DNA of 64,000 nucleotides. Origin: Endozoicomonas numazuensis (GTDB lineage: Bacteria; Pseudomonadota; Gammaproteobacteria; Pseudomonadales; Endozoicomonadaceae). The stretch covers positions 478,841 through 542,840 of the forward strand of contig NZ_JOKH01000002.1 of NCBI RefSeq assembly GCF_000722635.1. Reading direction: 5' to 3'. Each line of letters begins with the position of its first letter. Position 1 is the stretch's first letter. The notes under the pieces were generated by a model. The model made no database searches. It worked only from the letters and a program-made list of their open reading frames with translations, and was not told where the DNA came from. This document shows positions 46,501 to 54,461 of this stretch, one piece after another. The position numbers were made by a program, and so were the translations under genes.

Positions 46501-47814
46501 ACCGGAAAGCAATTGATTCCTCTCTGCAGTCAGAGCCTTATGATCTTCTTTCTGTCTGTTTAACTCTGACTCCAACTGAGTTTTTTGATGACAGGCATGC
46601 TCATGATGGCTATTAATTGCATCAATGACTTCTTTCTGCTTATCAATCTGTGCCTGGACTTGCTGATGATCTTGTTCGAGCTTTCCCAGCGCTGCTTTAG
46701 CCTTATCAGACTCAACGGTAAGTCTGTCTACTTCTGTCGTCTTTTCCTCTAACAACTCTTTAAATTTTTTTGCTACATCAACAGCACAGGACAATACGGG
46801 CTGATTTATTTCATATTCAGCCTTTAAATGAGTGACTTCTTTCTTTAATCGATCGATTTCACCATTCAGATTGGCTCTGGTGCATTCAGCAGACAGTTTA
46901 TGTTGGTCTAACTTCTGGCTGACATCTTTAAAACCCTTTGTCAGATCCAGAACAAGAGACTCATTCTCAGCCAGAGAATTTTCCAGTGTCGTTTTTTGCT
47001 CTTCCAGGCTGCCAACCTGTTGCTGCAACTGCTTTTTTTCTGATGCCGCTGCTTTCAGATCTTCCCGTAACTTTTTGATTTGTCCCTTGGAGTGCTGACC
47101 CCTATCATTGTGTATACAAAGATCTCCTCGTAACTGTTCATTATTCTCTCTTTCGGCGACTAACAAAGAGTCTCTGTTACTGGCCTCATGCTGCAACTTT
47201 TCAACCTGTGCCAACAAAGTCCCTCTTTCTCGCCTGATGCGCTCCAGAGCCTGTTTTTTTCGATCTCGATCCTTATTTGTCACTTTCAGCTCATCCTGCT
47301 TCTGCTGTAATTCCGCTTCGATAGATAGCCTTCCTGTCAGCTGAAGCCGCCTGGGCTGAGTGGTGATCAGGGGAATTCGAACCAGGGTATCCACTTCCTC
47401 TTCGGGTTCAGAATCAGATTCGTCTTCAACAGGAAGGACTGTGCCCGAATAAGGTTGAGTGGCAATGGCATGTTGAAAGCTTTCTGGTCCGACCTGAAGA
47501 CCAATGGAACAGGATTCCTGAGGAAGGTCTTTATCTGTTTGCACAGCAATAGAATGAGTCTGAACAGGCAGGCGCAGGTAGGACGCAAGAGGACTGGCTA
47601 GTGTTAGGTCACGATCGGTCAGATCAGTGTCCATGGTGGGGAACCCAAGATCATGAGGAAAGGAAGATTCTGGCGACAGTACCTGTAAAGCTGCAAAATA
47701 ATCAGGCGAGCGACGCTGCCCCGAACCAGAAGGACGGGTATGGGAGGATTGACTGGAATCAAATACCTGCCTCAGTTCTGCAGTACTGGCAGGGCTGAAC
47801 TCTTTTTCGAACAT
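43567..47814 (-). CDS. Giant coiled-coil protein, unknown function
   Basis: 1415 residues. A disordered Ser/Pro-rich N-terminus (1-160) is followed by an uninterrupted predicted coiled coil (about 163-665, Leu/Glu/Gln/Lys heptads), an acidic disordered segment (670-870, with DSDQDPDFDPDADDD), a globular part (about 900-1340, not recognised) and a strongly basic tail (GRKRKTGDTPAGEKKSKMAGKK). Short motifs AVQTD (90-94), GLQVG (105-109) and GVQTD (865-869) recur. No signal peptide or membrane helix. The build is that of eukaryotic cytoskeletal or nuclear proteins; effector function is a hypothesis. The downstream 874-residue gene is likely in the same operon. Confidence 0.8.
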   Translation of the reverse strand: MFEKEFSPASTAELRQVFDSSQSSHTRPSGSGQRRSPDYFAALQVLSPESSFPHDLGFPTMDTDLTDRDLTLASPLASYLRLPVQTHSIAVQTDKDLPQESCSIGLQVGPESFQHAIATQPYSGTVLPVEDESDSEPEEEVDTLVRIPLITTQPRRLQLTGRLSIEAELQQKQDELKVTNKDRDRKKQALERIRRERGTLLAQVEKLQHEASNRDSLLVAERENNEQLRGDLCIHNDRGQHSKGQIKKLREDLKAAASEKKQLQQQVGSLEEQKTTLENSLAENESLVLDLTKGFKDVSQKLDQHKLSAECTRANLNGEIDRLKKEVTHLKAEYEINQPVLSCAVDVAKKFKELLEEKTTEVDRLTVESDKAKAALGKLEQDHQQVQAQIDKQKEVIDAINSHHEHACHQKTQLESELNRQKEDHKALTAERNQLLSGQKQLQEQLRKAKEDLQRQLSDLNTFSDEQQELARTRQEVLVKANEELDELQQELEVIGACSKSLIDQVSLKESEVASLQNELQLLREQVADLESLKSELEQTRTQLDAIKDELASAKESLGKEQNSRQTLINLLSDQQSQNALLKADEQHWLKGKAQLEKQLKQKQRELDDSYRKHEESLEETSVQLEAAKTREGLLTSDLEHQKELLEKEREQSAHYKRLMAELMASLNPSEPGSHEEEMTEEITDDDLETSVRQLVSLARSHQELPELLARLKRPAPDLTESSLADSSAVYSSLMDALHTSHQMLYPAEPDSPDLPMEFDRGGGWDDDPEMEYDHPDSLPSSKSPDVLPSTLIPSSAGSSEVDSWVSSRPLTPEPPVVSKKKDQEAPGFTPFMFPVEDAYDSDQDPDFDPDADDDMEVVWQKEIGVQTDPVNSLRSLEELLAAGMESDWPEEACALERRAISCHEDLFGEIPEKEQATANKIAEYLERRKGKETYWGVLRDTLNNNFPVPKWPEFKQTDKWTIPMVRYAAFRFQIEGAGVFEQKDFLELKHDTAAYFFALGQHVLRKPESRQSGVAFNFKEAGLKVPECGMFKKGFGEWTPAVVYFLVWYFSETETTTREHLKKILAVLSPSSMAYRQVVIEYIAKFLDWHPIEGREVVYDAETDKAISYRSNEMNHSGEGAGSKVEVPADIVLKSGVVVREGVKTRSGNWTATAIKALLEGAGLVVELTEAKGKQDVFQSIRTAAHKRQLEVYKRCLKQAVDYHPDNLRHTIDGQKQRNNKRTYNELYPVDGTIIATAPMDTPRFILSCLYHLEGGFKLFKKETVFGFAIKMLNLIEPEKENKTREKKLQDIVDQLLVLRLSASVNNSSVLSEIRKLEAFKVTADEWTVEDIVDKRRTLPQVEWLDGSVTTGQYQQTNRGASRSAYAAKVKSGEVVGRKRKTGDTPAGEKKSKMAGKKQADVRHEVTRRKDSER

Positions 47815-47998
47815 AGCAACATCTCGATTCTCTGCTGGATATTAAATTGAGATAGCCTGTTCAGGCGTATGTTCCCTGTTCCACTGACAGAGAGGTTAGC
47901 GGGACTAACAAAAACAAGATGGGGATTGAAGGCAAACTGAGAGGGGGGGGGTGAGCCGATCTGAAAAAAGACCGGCTTTGAAGTAACAATCAACAGGA

Positions 47999-48350
47999 TC
48001 AAGCGCTTTCTGAAGCCCTCAACATCCAGGCTGTTTTTTAATGCAACCGCATTCTGTCGGAAACCAGAGAAGCGGTGGACTCATCGTCAGCCTGCTGGGC
48101 AATTCTCAACACATTACGAGCTGTTTTGACCAGCTGTTCGTGACCACGAGTTAAAGTCTTGATCATTTCTTCAGCACACAAAACTTCATCGACCTCCTGT
48201 ATGGCACTCAACTTGGCGAATGCACTATAGGAACCCGGCGCAAATATACCCAGAGCTCTGATTCTTTCCGCAATATCATCAACCGCGACAGCCAGCTCAG
48301 TCTACTGCTCTTCGAACATCAGATGAAGCTCCCGAAACCGGTACCCAGAG
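47999..48350 (-). pseudogene. dps: dps pseudogene (ferritin-like DNA-binding protein)
   Basis: The minus strand reads ELHLMFEEQ, then TAG, then [72 protein letters not shown], then TAA, then KTAWMLRA. This is the Dps sequence from the ferroxidase region (FEEQYTELA) to near the C-terminus. A Tyr codon and a Glu codon have become stops, the 5' third is missing, and the piece just before it (about 48332-48350) keeps only a garbled WNVTGP-like trace. Dps protects DNA during starvation and oxidative stress; this copy is dead. Confidence 0.88.
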
Positions 48351-48396
48351 GTTAGTCGTAATACAACCGTGACGATAAATGAAGTGTGTACAACAA

Positions 48397-48717
48397 CTAT
48401 TTGAACTTAACGGCGGTGCCACTGACACTGACCATCATCATACCGCCTTCCTTGCCAACCACTTCATAGTCAATATCAATGCCGACAATACCATCAGCAC
48501 CCAGCTCTATGGCTTGCTCTTCCATCTCGGCAAAAGCAATTTTCCGGGCTTTGCCCATTTCTTTCTCATAGGCACCCGAGCGCCCTCCGACAATATCGCG
48601 AATACCGGCAAAGAAATCCTTGAAAACATTGGCACCCAGGATGGCCTCACCTACGACAATGTCCAGATAATCGGAGATTTCGCGACCGTCTACTGTGGAG
48701 GTGGTGGTTTTTAGCAT
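48397..48717 (-). CDS. YbjQ-family (UPF0145) heavy-metal-binding-like protein
   Basis: 106 residues. [35 protein letters not shown], and [20 protein letters not shown] are typical of YbjQ/UPF0145 proteins, which form pentamers and have no known function. ATG 48717 is preferred because AGGAG lies 7 bases before it; an upstream start at 48762 would add 15 residues with no ribosome site. Confidence 0.9.
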   Translation of the reverse strand: MLKTTTSTVDGREISDYLDIVVGEAILGANVFKDFFAGIRDIVGGRSGAYEKEMGKARKIAFAEMEEQAIELGADGIVGIDIDYEVVGKEGGMMMVSVSGTAVKFK

Positions 48718-48926
48718 GATCAGTCTCCTGAAAATAATATTTATAGCTCCAGCCTTGAGCAATAACTACTGCGGCCCTGATATTAAGTAATTGGTTATAA
48801 AAAACCTCTTCCTCTATGAGCAACAAGCGTTGAGCCACCCCACAACCCGGCAAACAGGCGAGAAAGTAATCCACGCGGCGGAAGCTGGCTGTCCTTCATC
48901 ATAGACATTCATCATAGACAGAATGC

Positions 48927-48978
48927 CGTTCTCACTGAGCCAGTCGAAGTGCATTACCTGTATCCTTCGACAGGCTCC
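48927..48978. repeat. REP-like inverted repeat, copy 2
   Basis: CACTGAGCCAGTCGAAG and CTTCGACAGGCTC enclose TGCATTACC, the same loop start as in the copy at 35223. It lies just downstream of the rhomboid gene. Confidence 0.7.
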
Positions 48979-48984
48979 CAGCCT

Positions 48985-49563
48985 TCACTTTTTCTGTTTC
49001 TTTTCATGAGCCCACAACCAGGCACATAAAAAACCGGCCAATAGCCCAAACAAATGACTCTCCCATGAGATATAGGGCATGCCAGGCAAAACTCCAAAGA
49101 TCAATCCTCCGTAGGATACTCCCACAAAAATTGAAATCAGAATCAGCTTGATCTCACGACTGAAAATGCCTGCCAGCACCAGGAAGCCAAAATAGCCATA
49201 AATCAACCCGCTGGCCCCCACATGAACACCCGGACGCCCGAACCCCCAGACCAGAACACCTGAAAGAAGGATACACACGACCGTCACCAGAATGTATCGG
49301 ATCAGCCCGTGCTGAAGCACCAGAACAGAGAAAATGGCAAAAGGCACTATGTTAGAGAAGAAGTGCAACAGACTCCCATGCAGAAAAGGTGACGTAAAGA
49401 TACCTATCCAGCCGGTTGAAGTATCTCGTGGAATCAGACCATAGCTGTTAAGGCTGCGCCCGGTGACAATATTGACCACTTCCAACACGGTCAGGATCAG
49501 GCAGGCAACCGCCACTATTTTCAACTGCGAAACCAGTGGAATTTTTACTCTCTTGAAGCTCAT
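48985..49563 (-). CDS. Rhomboid-family intramembrane serine protease
   Basis: 192 residues with six predicted membrane helices. The catalytic dyad is Ser118 in GASGLIYG and His170 in ESHLFGLLAG; the HxxxN motif (His67 to Asn71, LHFFSN) provides the oxyanion region. It cleaves membrane-spanning substrates within the lipid bilayer; the substrates are not known. The last residues are basic and cytoplasmic. Confidence 0.93.
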   Translation of the reverse strand: MSFKRVKIPLVSQLKIVAVACLILTVLEVVNIVTGRSLNSYGLIPRDTSTGWIGIFTSPFLHGSLLHFFSNIVPFAIFSVLVLQHGLIRYILVTVVCILLSGVLVWGFGRPGVHVGASGLIYGYFGFLVLAGIFSREIKLILISIFVGVSYGGLIFGVLPGMPYISWESHLFGLLAGFLCAWLWAHEKKQKK

Positions 49564-50138
49564 GAACCTGCCTCAAATCTTCCTAAAGCCATACAGCTTC
49601 TCTCATTAATATTCGTGCGATTAAATAGCCTTCTCATTCACACTACAAGTCAAGATTTGTATGCATCAGCCTTTCTTCAGGTCAATGGCATGTTTGTAAC
49701 CCGCTGTATTAAATGCATTGTTAACAGACTGGCCTTCATCCCTTGAGCCTTTTTATAGCTTCCATTTCCGCCTGACTCTAACAGAGTTATACGTCAACTA
49801 TGCAGTATCGTACATCCTTTATGAACTGAGACCCTGTCCAGTTATCCTGAATGACGGCACTGTCGACAGGGCTCCAGAAATCAGCAAAAGTGATGGAGAA
49901 AAGAGCCTCTGCATCAGGCCAAATCACAACCTTTATCTCTTATTTATACTGCCGTCTTTTCAAAGCAGTCTTTCATTATAAAAAAAGGGGGGGGGCACTA
50001 TTATTGCCTGTTTACTGGTATTGGTTTTCAACCTATGGCTGATGCGACCAGCCATTGCTGTCATCAATCAACCCGGATTTTAAACGTCAATAACCCTCAA
50101 CCAGTGCTTTTCATCTGGTTGAGGGATTCACGACTGAA
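49564..50138. other. 575-base intergenic region
   Basis: It contains a run of nine G (49987-49995) after six A, some protein-like but unrecognised frames on the plus strand, and the hairpin at 50094-50125. No gene is called. Confidence 0.45.
50094..50125 (-). terminator. Hairpin downstream of the M14 gene
   Basis: Perfect 11-bp stem CCCTCAACCAG/CTGGTTGAGGG with a 10-base loop, 14 bases past the stop on the minus strand. The tail is only slightly T-rich. Confidence 0.65.
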
Positions 50139-52817
50139 TTAATCGATGGGTTCTACATTCAATTCCAGACCATCCAGACGAAACTCTTCCTCTTCCTGAG
50201 TTTCATAATGATCCTCTTCCACCACAGGGATCACTTCATCAACGCTGAACATGACCGTGGTAGGGGCTGAGAAATTAGGCACATTGTCATAACTGAAGAC
50301 GGTGTAGTATTTGGGGATATTGGGATTGCCAAAGTCGTCGTAAGTATACTCGTCCTGCCCGCCATAGAGCTTTACTCCATCCAGCGGCGAACGGGGTGGT
50401 TGAAAACGGTTACGAACGACATAACAGCCCACAAAGTCTGCATCGTCCGGATTCTTCCAGCTCAGCTTGACCCGCCCCTTTTCCATCACAGCCATGAGCT
50501 CAGACGGTGGAGTCACCGGAGTTTTTCGTCGCTCAATGTATTCGACGACCAGTTCAGCCTGCCAGGCATCCCCTTCACCATGCCAGTCGATAATGGCATT
50601 CTTTTCCTGTGAAGGTGTAGTTGGCCGAACAATCAGATAAACCGGTTGTTTCTTGCCGTGTAATTCTTCCAGGATCGTACGGCAGTAGCTGTCAAACATA
50701 AAATGATGACTGGGGTTATCTCTTAGCTGGGCATTACTGACCTCATAGCCGAGATACTCAATCTGCTGCCGGTTCTGGACGTTCTCATAATCCAGTTCTT
50801 CCAGTTCAGCTAATTCAATAGTGAAGCGGATATCTTTGCGGGTTTTCAGCTGGTTTTTGGCTCTCAACCTGATATACGCCGAAGTAATTACGGTTTTATC
50901 CGGGTCCGGTAATCCTTCAAGGTTAAATGCCAGGTGTCCGTAGACCTTGTCACCTTCCTGATCAAAACCGGACTTCAATGTACCCGGCTCAACCGCCTGC
51001 TTGTCAATGGTATGAATACTGGCAGGCTCAAGGTGCAATTGCTGACTTGAACGAGTGTAGGTGAGTTCCATGCTGGGACGATAATGAATCCCGCCACCAA
51101 ACCGACCATAGCCAATATCAAACTGCATCATTTGAGAGTCATGCCCTAAAGGCAACTCGTCAGGCCCTTCAATCCGAAGAATCAGACGCCCCTGCTCTAT
51201 CTGCTGCTGAAGCAGTCGTTTTTCAACCGCAGAAAAGTCCCAGTCTGTCCAGATCCCCTGAGTCAAACTGTCTGACTCAATAGCATCACCCAGTGTTTGT
51301 ATGACGGAGGCATTGGCAATCTGATCATAACTGGTGAGGTCGCTGATTTCAGAACTGTCGAGAATAGAAACCGACCACTCACCGTACTTTTCAATTTTGG
51401 CATTCACCCGGTTCATTGGATACAGGGAGAATGTCGCTTTCTTGATCAGGGCATCCGTCGGCATGCTTTCCAGATTGAAAGCCACAACGCCATAACAACA
51501 CCCCTTATGCTTGTTCACTCCCACAAACAGAGAGTTATGACCAAAGTGTTCGGTATTGCGGGTACGCGTCTTTTCCCCTACATAACCCACCTCTTTCCTG
51601 CCGGGGAACAAGGTGTACAGAAACTCATCATTGGCCAGTCGTGTTCTGACTTTCAGCATCGGCGTATAGGGCGATTTGATGCCAGCTACCCGATCTACGG
51701 CCCGGATTGTGTAGTAATAACGTTGCCCACTTTTCAGTTGAACATCGGTATAACTTCTGGTGCCGGTTACCGCTATACAGTTTTGCTCCGTACAGGGCTG
51801 CTTGGGAGACTCGTTTCGGTAGATTTCAAAGTAACACTCGGACTGACTGTCATGCTCCCAGCTCAGAACAACCTCTTGAGACGAAATTTGTTCGGCTTTC
51901 AGCGACGTCACGCGTTCAGGTGCATGGTGAGAATAATTAATAGCTGATTCTAGTGCATACAACAGAGCCGGGATATTCTCATCCACACTCTGAGACATAT
52001 TCATAAGGTAATCCGGAATATTCCGTGTACCCACTTCCACAACCGTAGACAGTATTCCCTTGCTGTAATAATACTCACGACCACTGCCGTGAATAAGATT
52101 AAAGGGCGGCTTCCCCCGATGTATACCGTATTGCCGCCCGGTTACTTTGCGAATCTCTCCGGCCATATTGGCACAGAGCATATTCAGATCAGTGCCCTCG
52201 ATCTCTTCTTCGTGATTAAACTTGTGCGCCGGGAAGAAGACATTGCCCTGAGAATGGTAATCCAGAGCAACGGTAATATTGGGTCGATGATCCACAAAAT
52301 CCTTGATAGCCCGGGTTTCCGGTTCAGAGAAGGCTTCCGGCCCCCCATAGACGACAGAGCTTGTATCTGTATTCTTGCGGAACCGAACACCAAAGTTTCT
52401 GTTCAGATCGACACCAAACGTGCCATCGCCGTTATTGCGGCGATTTTTTCTCCAGAAGGAAAAGTGCCGGCGTGAGTACTCAAACCCATCCGGATTCAAG
52501 CAAGGAACCATATACAGAGTATTGCGTGTGAGAGCCCTGAGTAACCTCGGGTTGGTCTTATAGTTGTCAATGATGTATCGGATAAATTTGTTAGCTAATT
52601 CTATACCGATCCACTCTCGTGCATGAATGGTTCCGGTATAAAGCAAAGCCGGCTTCTCATCAGCATAAGCCACATCCTGAGAGATCGTTACCAACATGAT
52701 AGGCCGGCCTTCCCAGGTATCTCCAATACTCTGGAGACGAATCAGGTCAGGGTGTTCTCCCATGGCCTGCTTAAGGAAGTCGATGGTTTCCTGATACGAA
52801 ATATATTGCTGTTTCAT
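50139..52817 (-). CDS. M14 zinc carboxypeptidase with FN3 and DNRLRE-type domains
   Basis: 892 residues. The catalytic domain (about 1-300) has zinc ligands His65 and Glu68 (IHAREW) and His188 (DYHSQG), the substrate-binding Asn139-Arg140 (DLNRNFG) and catalytic Glu261 (VVEVGT). Behind it come an FN3 domain (about 303-395), two beta-rich DNRLRE-like parts (about 400-790) and a second FN3 domain (about 793-870), with an acidic tail. M14 enzymes trim C-terminal residues from peptides. No signal peptide is visible despite the extracellular-type accessory domains. The gene lies downstream of two ATP-grasp ligases on the same strand; a 160-bp element separates them. Confidence 0.9.
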   Translation of the reverse strand: MKQQYISYQETIDFLKQAMGEHPDLIRLQSIGDTWEGRPIMLVTISQDVAYADEKPALLYTGTIHAREWIGIELANKFIRYIIDNYKTNPRLLRALTRNTLYMVPCLNPDGFEYSRRHFSFWRKNRRNNGDGTFGVDLNRNFGVRFRKNTDTSSVVYGGPEAFSEPETRAIKDFVDHRPNITVALDYHSQGNVFFPAHKFNHEEEIEGTDLNMLCANMAGEIRKVTGRQYGIHRGKPPFNLIHGSGREYYYSKGILSTVVEVGTRNIPDYLMNMSQSVDENIPALLYALESAINYSHHAPERVTSLKAEQISSQEVVLSWEHDSQSECYFEIYRNESPKQPCTEQNCIAVTGTRSYTDVQLKSGQRYYYTIRAVDRVAGIKSPYTPMLKVRTRLANDEFLYTLFPGRKEVGYVGEKTRTRNTEHFGHNSLFVGVNKHKGCCYGVVAFNLESMPTDALIKKATFSLYPMNRVNAKIEKYGEWSVSILDSSEISDLTSYDQIANASVIQTLGDAIESDSLTQGIWTDWDFSAVEKRLLQQQIEQGRLILRIEGPDELPLGHDSQMMQFDIGYGRFGGGIHYRPSMELTYTRSSQQLHLEPASIHTIDKQAVEPGTLKSGFDQEGDKVYGHLAFNLEGLPDPDKTVITSAYIRLRAKNQLKTRKDIRFTIELAELEELDYENVQNRQQIEYLGYEVSNAQLRDNPSHHFMFDSYCRTILEELHGKKQPVYLIVRPTTPSQEKNAIIDWHGEGDAWQAELVVEYIERRKTPVTPPSELMAVMEKGRVKLSWKNPDDADFVGCYVVRNRFQPPRSPLDGVKLYGGQDEYTYDDFGNPNIPKYYTVFSYDNVPNFSAPTTVMFSVDEVIPVVEEDHYETQEEEEFRLDGLELNVEPID

Positions 52818-53276
52818 AGGCTAGAGACTTGTAATTATGATGAAGCATGCCCGGGGCTAGGAGGCTGTCCGAGAATAGCGTCCGAGCATAAAATTCAGTA
52901 GAACGAGTCAGCTTTTTCACTGAATTTGTGCGAATAGTTGACCTATTTAAGCAAATTCAGTGGAAAAGATGGCCGTTCTTTCTGGATTTTAGGCCGGGCT
53001 GTCTATTCTCGGTCAGCCTCCTAGGAGTCCCTGTGCTGACATGGCAAACACTGACAACGGCTTGTTAAGCTTATGAATCGATTGCCAGAACACTTTTATT
53101 CATTGTCGTATAACTTTACCCTGTCAGGACGACTTTCCCAACCACATAATGAAGGATGCACGACTGAAAAGTCGTGAATATTACCCGGATGAAGGTCAAG
53201 AGGAGGGAGTCTTGTAGAAAGGGGAGAAAGGCTCAGCCTTCCGCCCCCGGACACGTTACCGTGCAATCATGCCTGT
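52818..53276. other. Gap between the M14 and ATP-grasp genes
   Basis: Besides the element it contains a small hairpin at about 53158-53176 (CACGACT/AGTCGTG) and a short one near 53229-53241. No gene was seen. It may be a spacer lengthened by the insertion. Confidence 0.5.
52861..53020 (-). repeat. 160-bp inverted-repeat element, copy 3
   Basis: Bordered by CTAG on both sides (52857-52860 and 53021-53024), suggesting a 4-bp target duplication. Nearly identical, in the inverted direction, to copies 1 and 4. It is inserted between the ATP-grasp gene pair and the M14 gene. Confidence 0.9.
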
Positions 53277-54461
53277 TCAGTGCACAGATACTGCATCTTC
53301 AATACCTGTATCCACTGCTTGCAGTCGATCTATTGAATCTGTTTCTTCAGACAATGCAGGGCTGCTGTCCTGACGGTAATTATCCTGACGATTCCAGACT
53401 TCACTGGGCCACTCTTCTTCGTATCGATGATGAGTATCAATAATGGGGTACCCATCTTTATCCATACGAGTGAAGGTTTCAGCCGTATCAGTCATAGCCT
53501 GGGCTTCCGCCGAGCGGCCAAAATGAATATACCGCATGGTTCTCAGTACTGAGGAAGAGATCTTACCCAGCTCTTCCCAGTTATAAAGAGGGAGGTGTGG
53601 GCAGCGAATACGACCGGCTGACAGCTTCCACATCAGATACTGGCCAATCCAGTCCCGGATATAAGGAAATGCAGCAAACGCTGTTGCACACTCCAGAATG
53701 CTGTACTGATCGTCGTGACTTACGGCGATATCGCAGGCCCAGTATTCAGCATTTGCGGCTTTCGATGCTCTGACCGCCACTTCCAGTGCTTCTTTAGGGA
53801 CATCCATATAATCCATACTGCCCCCCTGTGAAGTGTTGGTCAGCCACTCACCCTCAGGAGGACGACGCCAGAAAGCACAGACAGGTTTGTGACCAATCAG
53901 CATCACCCGGATATCAGCCTTCATTGGCACGAAGTCCTGAATATAAAGAGGGTAATACTGTTTCTCTGCCATCAGTTCCAGTGCTTCTATTTCACTGTCC
54001 ACCTTGTGGACATAGAAGCCCCCATAGTTAGACGGACCATAGGAACGCTTGATGATCTTGGGGTAATCCGTATTTCTAAGAAACGCCCTTCCCTCATCAC
54101 GATCGTAAAATATTCTGGTTTTAGGAATGGGCAGGTTATATTTCTCACAGAAGTGCGTCACATTTTCCTTGGATTTATTCGCAAACTGGGCATCCATGGA
54201 AGGTACAAATTGCACATCAGGCAGAGCCCTGGCAATTTCCCGGAACGTTTCGTAAGCCGTAGCGGGGATATTCCCGATCAGCACTTCTATTTTTTTGCGC
54301 TTCACTTCATTAATAAAGCGCTCTTTGTCATTACCCCAGTGGTAAACGACCGTTTCTATTTTGTCAGGCCAGCCACGAAAGTTGGACTTGTCAAAGAAAC
54401 GCAGTACATGATCCAGATAGAGCAGACCAATCTTCGGCAGTCTGTTTTTCTTATGCGGCAT
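53277..54461 (-). CDS. ATP-grasp ligase (RimK-like), variant metal site
   Basis: 394 residues from ATG 54461, which has GAGGAAG upstream and overlaps the preceding gene by 11 bases. An N-terminal pre-ATP-grasp region (1-95) is followed by the ATP-grasp fold: KIIKRSYGPSNYGG (nucleotide-binding Lys138), YIQDFVPMKADIRVMLIG, a GEWLTNTSQGG loop, and CDIAV...ILECATAF with Asp244 and Glu257. The position where the family has the metal-binding Asn of ExN is Ala259. The C-terminal 100 residues are extra and polar. It should ligate an amino acid to a carboxylate with ATP, but the substrate is unknown. Confidence 0.85.
   Translation of the reverse strand: MPHKKNRLPKIGLLYLDHVLRFFDKSNFRGWPDKIETVVYHWGNDKERFINEVKRKKIEVLIGNIPATAYETFREIARALPDVQFVPSMDAQFANKSKENVTHFCEKYNLPIPKTRIFYDRDEGRAFLRNTDYPKIIKRSYGPSNYGGFYVHKVDSEIEALELMAEKQYYPLYIQDFVPMKADIRVMLIGHKPVCAFWRRPPEGEWLTNTSQGGSMDYMDVPKEALEVAVRASKAANAEYWACDIAVSHDDQYSILECATAFAAFPYIRDWIGQYLMWKLSAGRIRCPHLPLYNWEELGKISSSVLRTMRYIHFGRSAEAQAMTDTAETFTRMDKDGYPIIDTHHRYEEEWPSEVWNRQDNYRQDSSPALSEETDSIDRLQAVDTGIEDAVSVH

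Noticed and set aside
49718-49981. 88-codon frame that looks partly protein-like
   Set aside because: No ribosome site, no family, next to a G homopolymer; not enough for a call.
49981-49995. A6-G9 homopolymer as a phase-variable switch; also the G run near 47943-47951
   Set aside because: Neither lies in a gene or a recognisable promoter; could also be a sequencing artefact.
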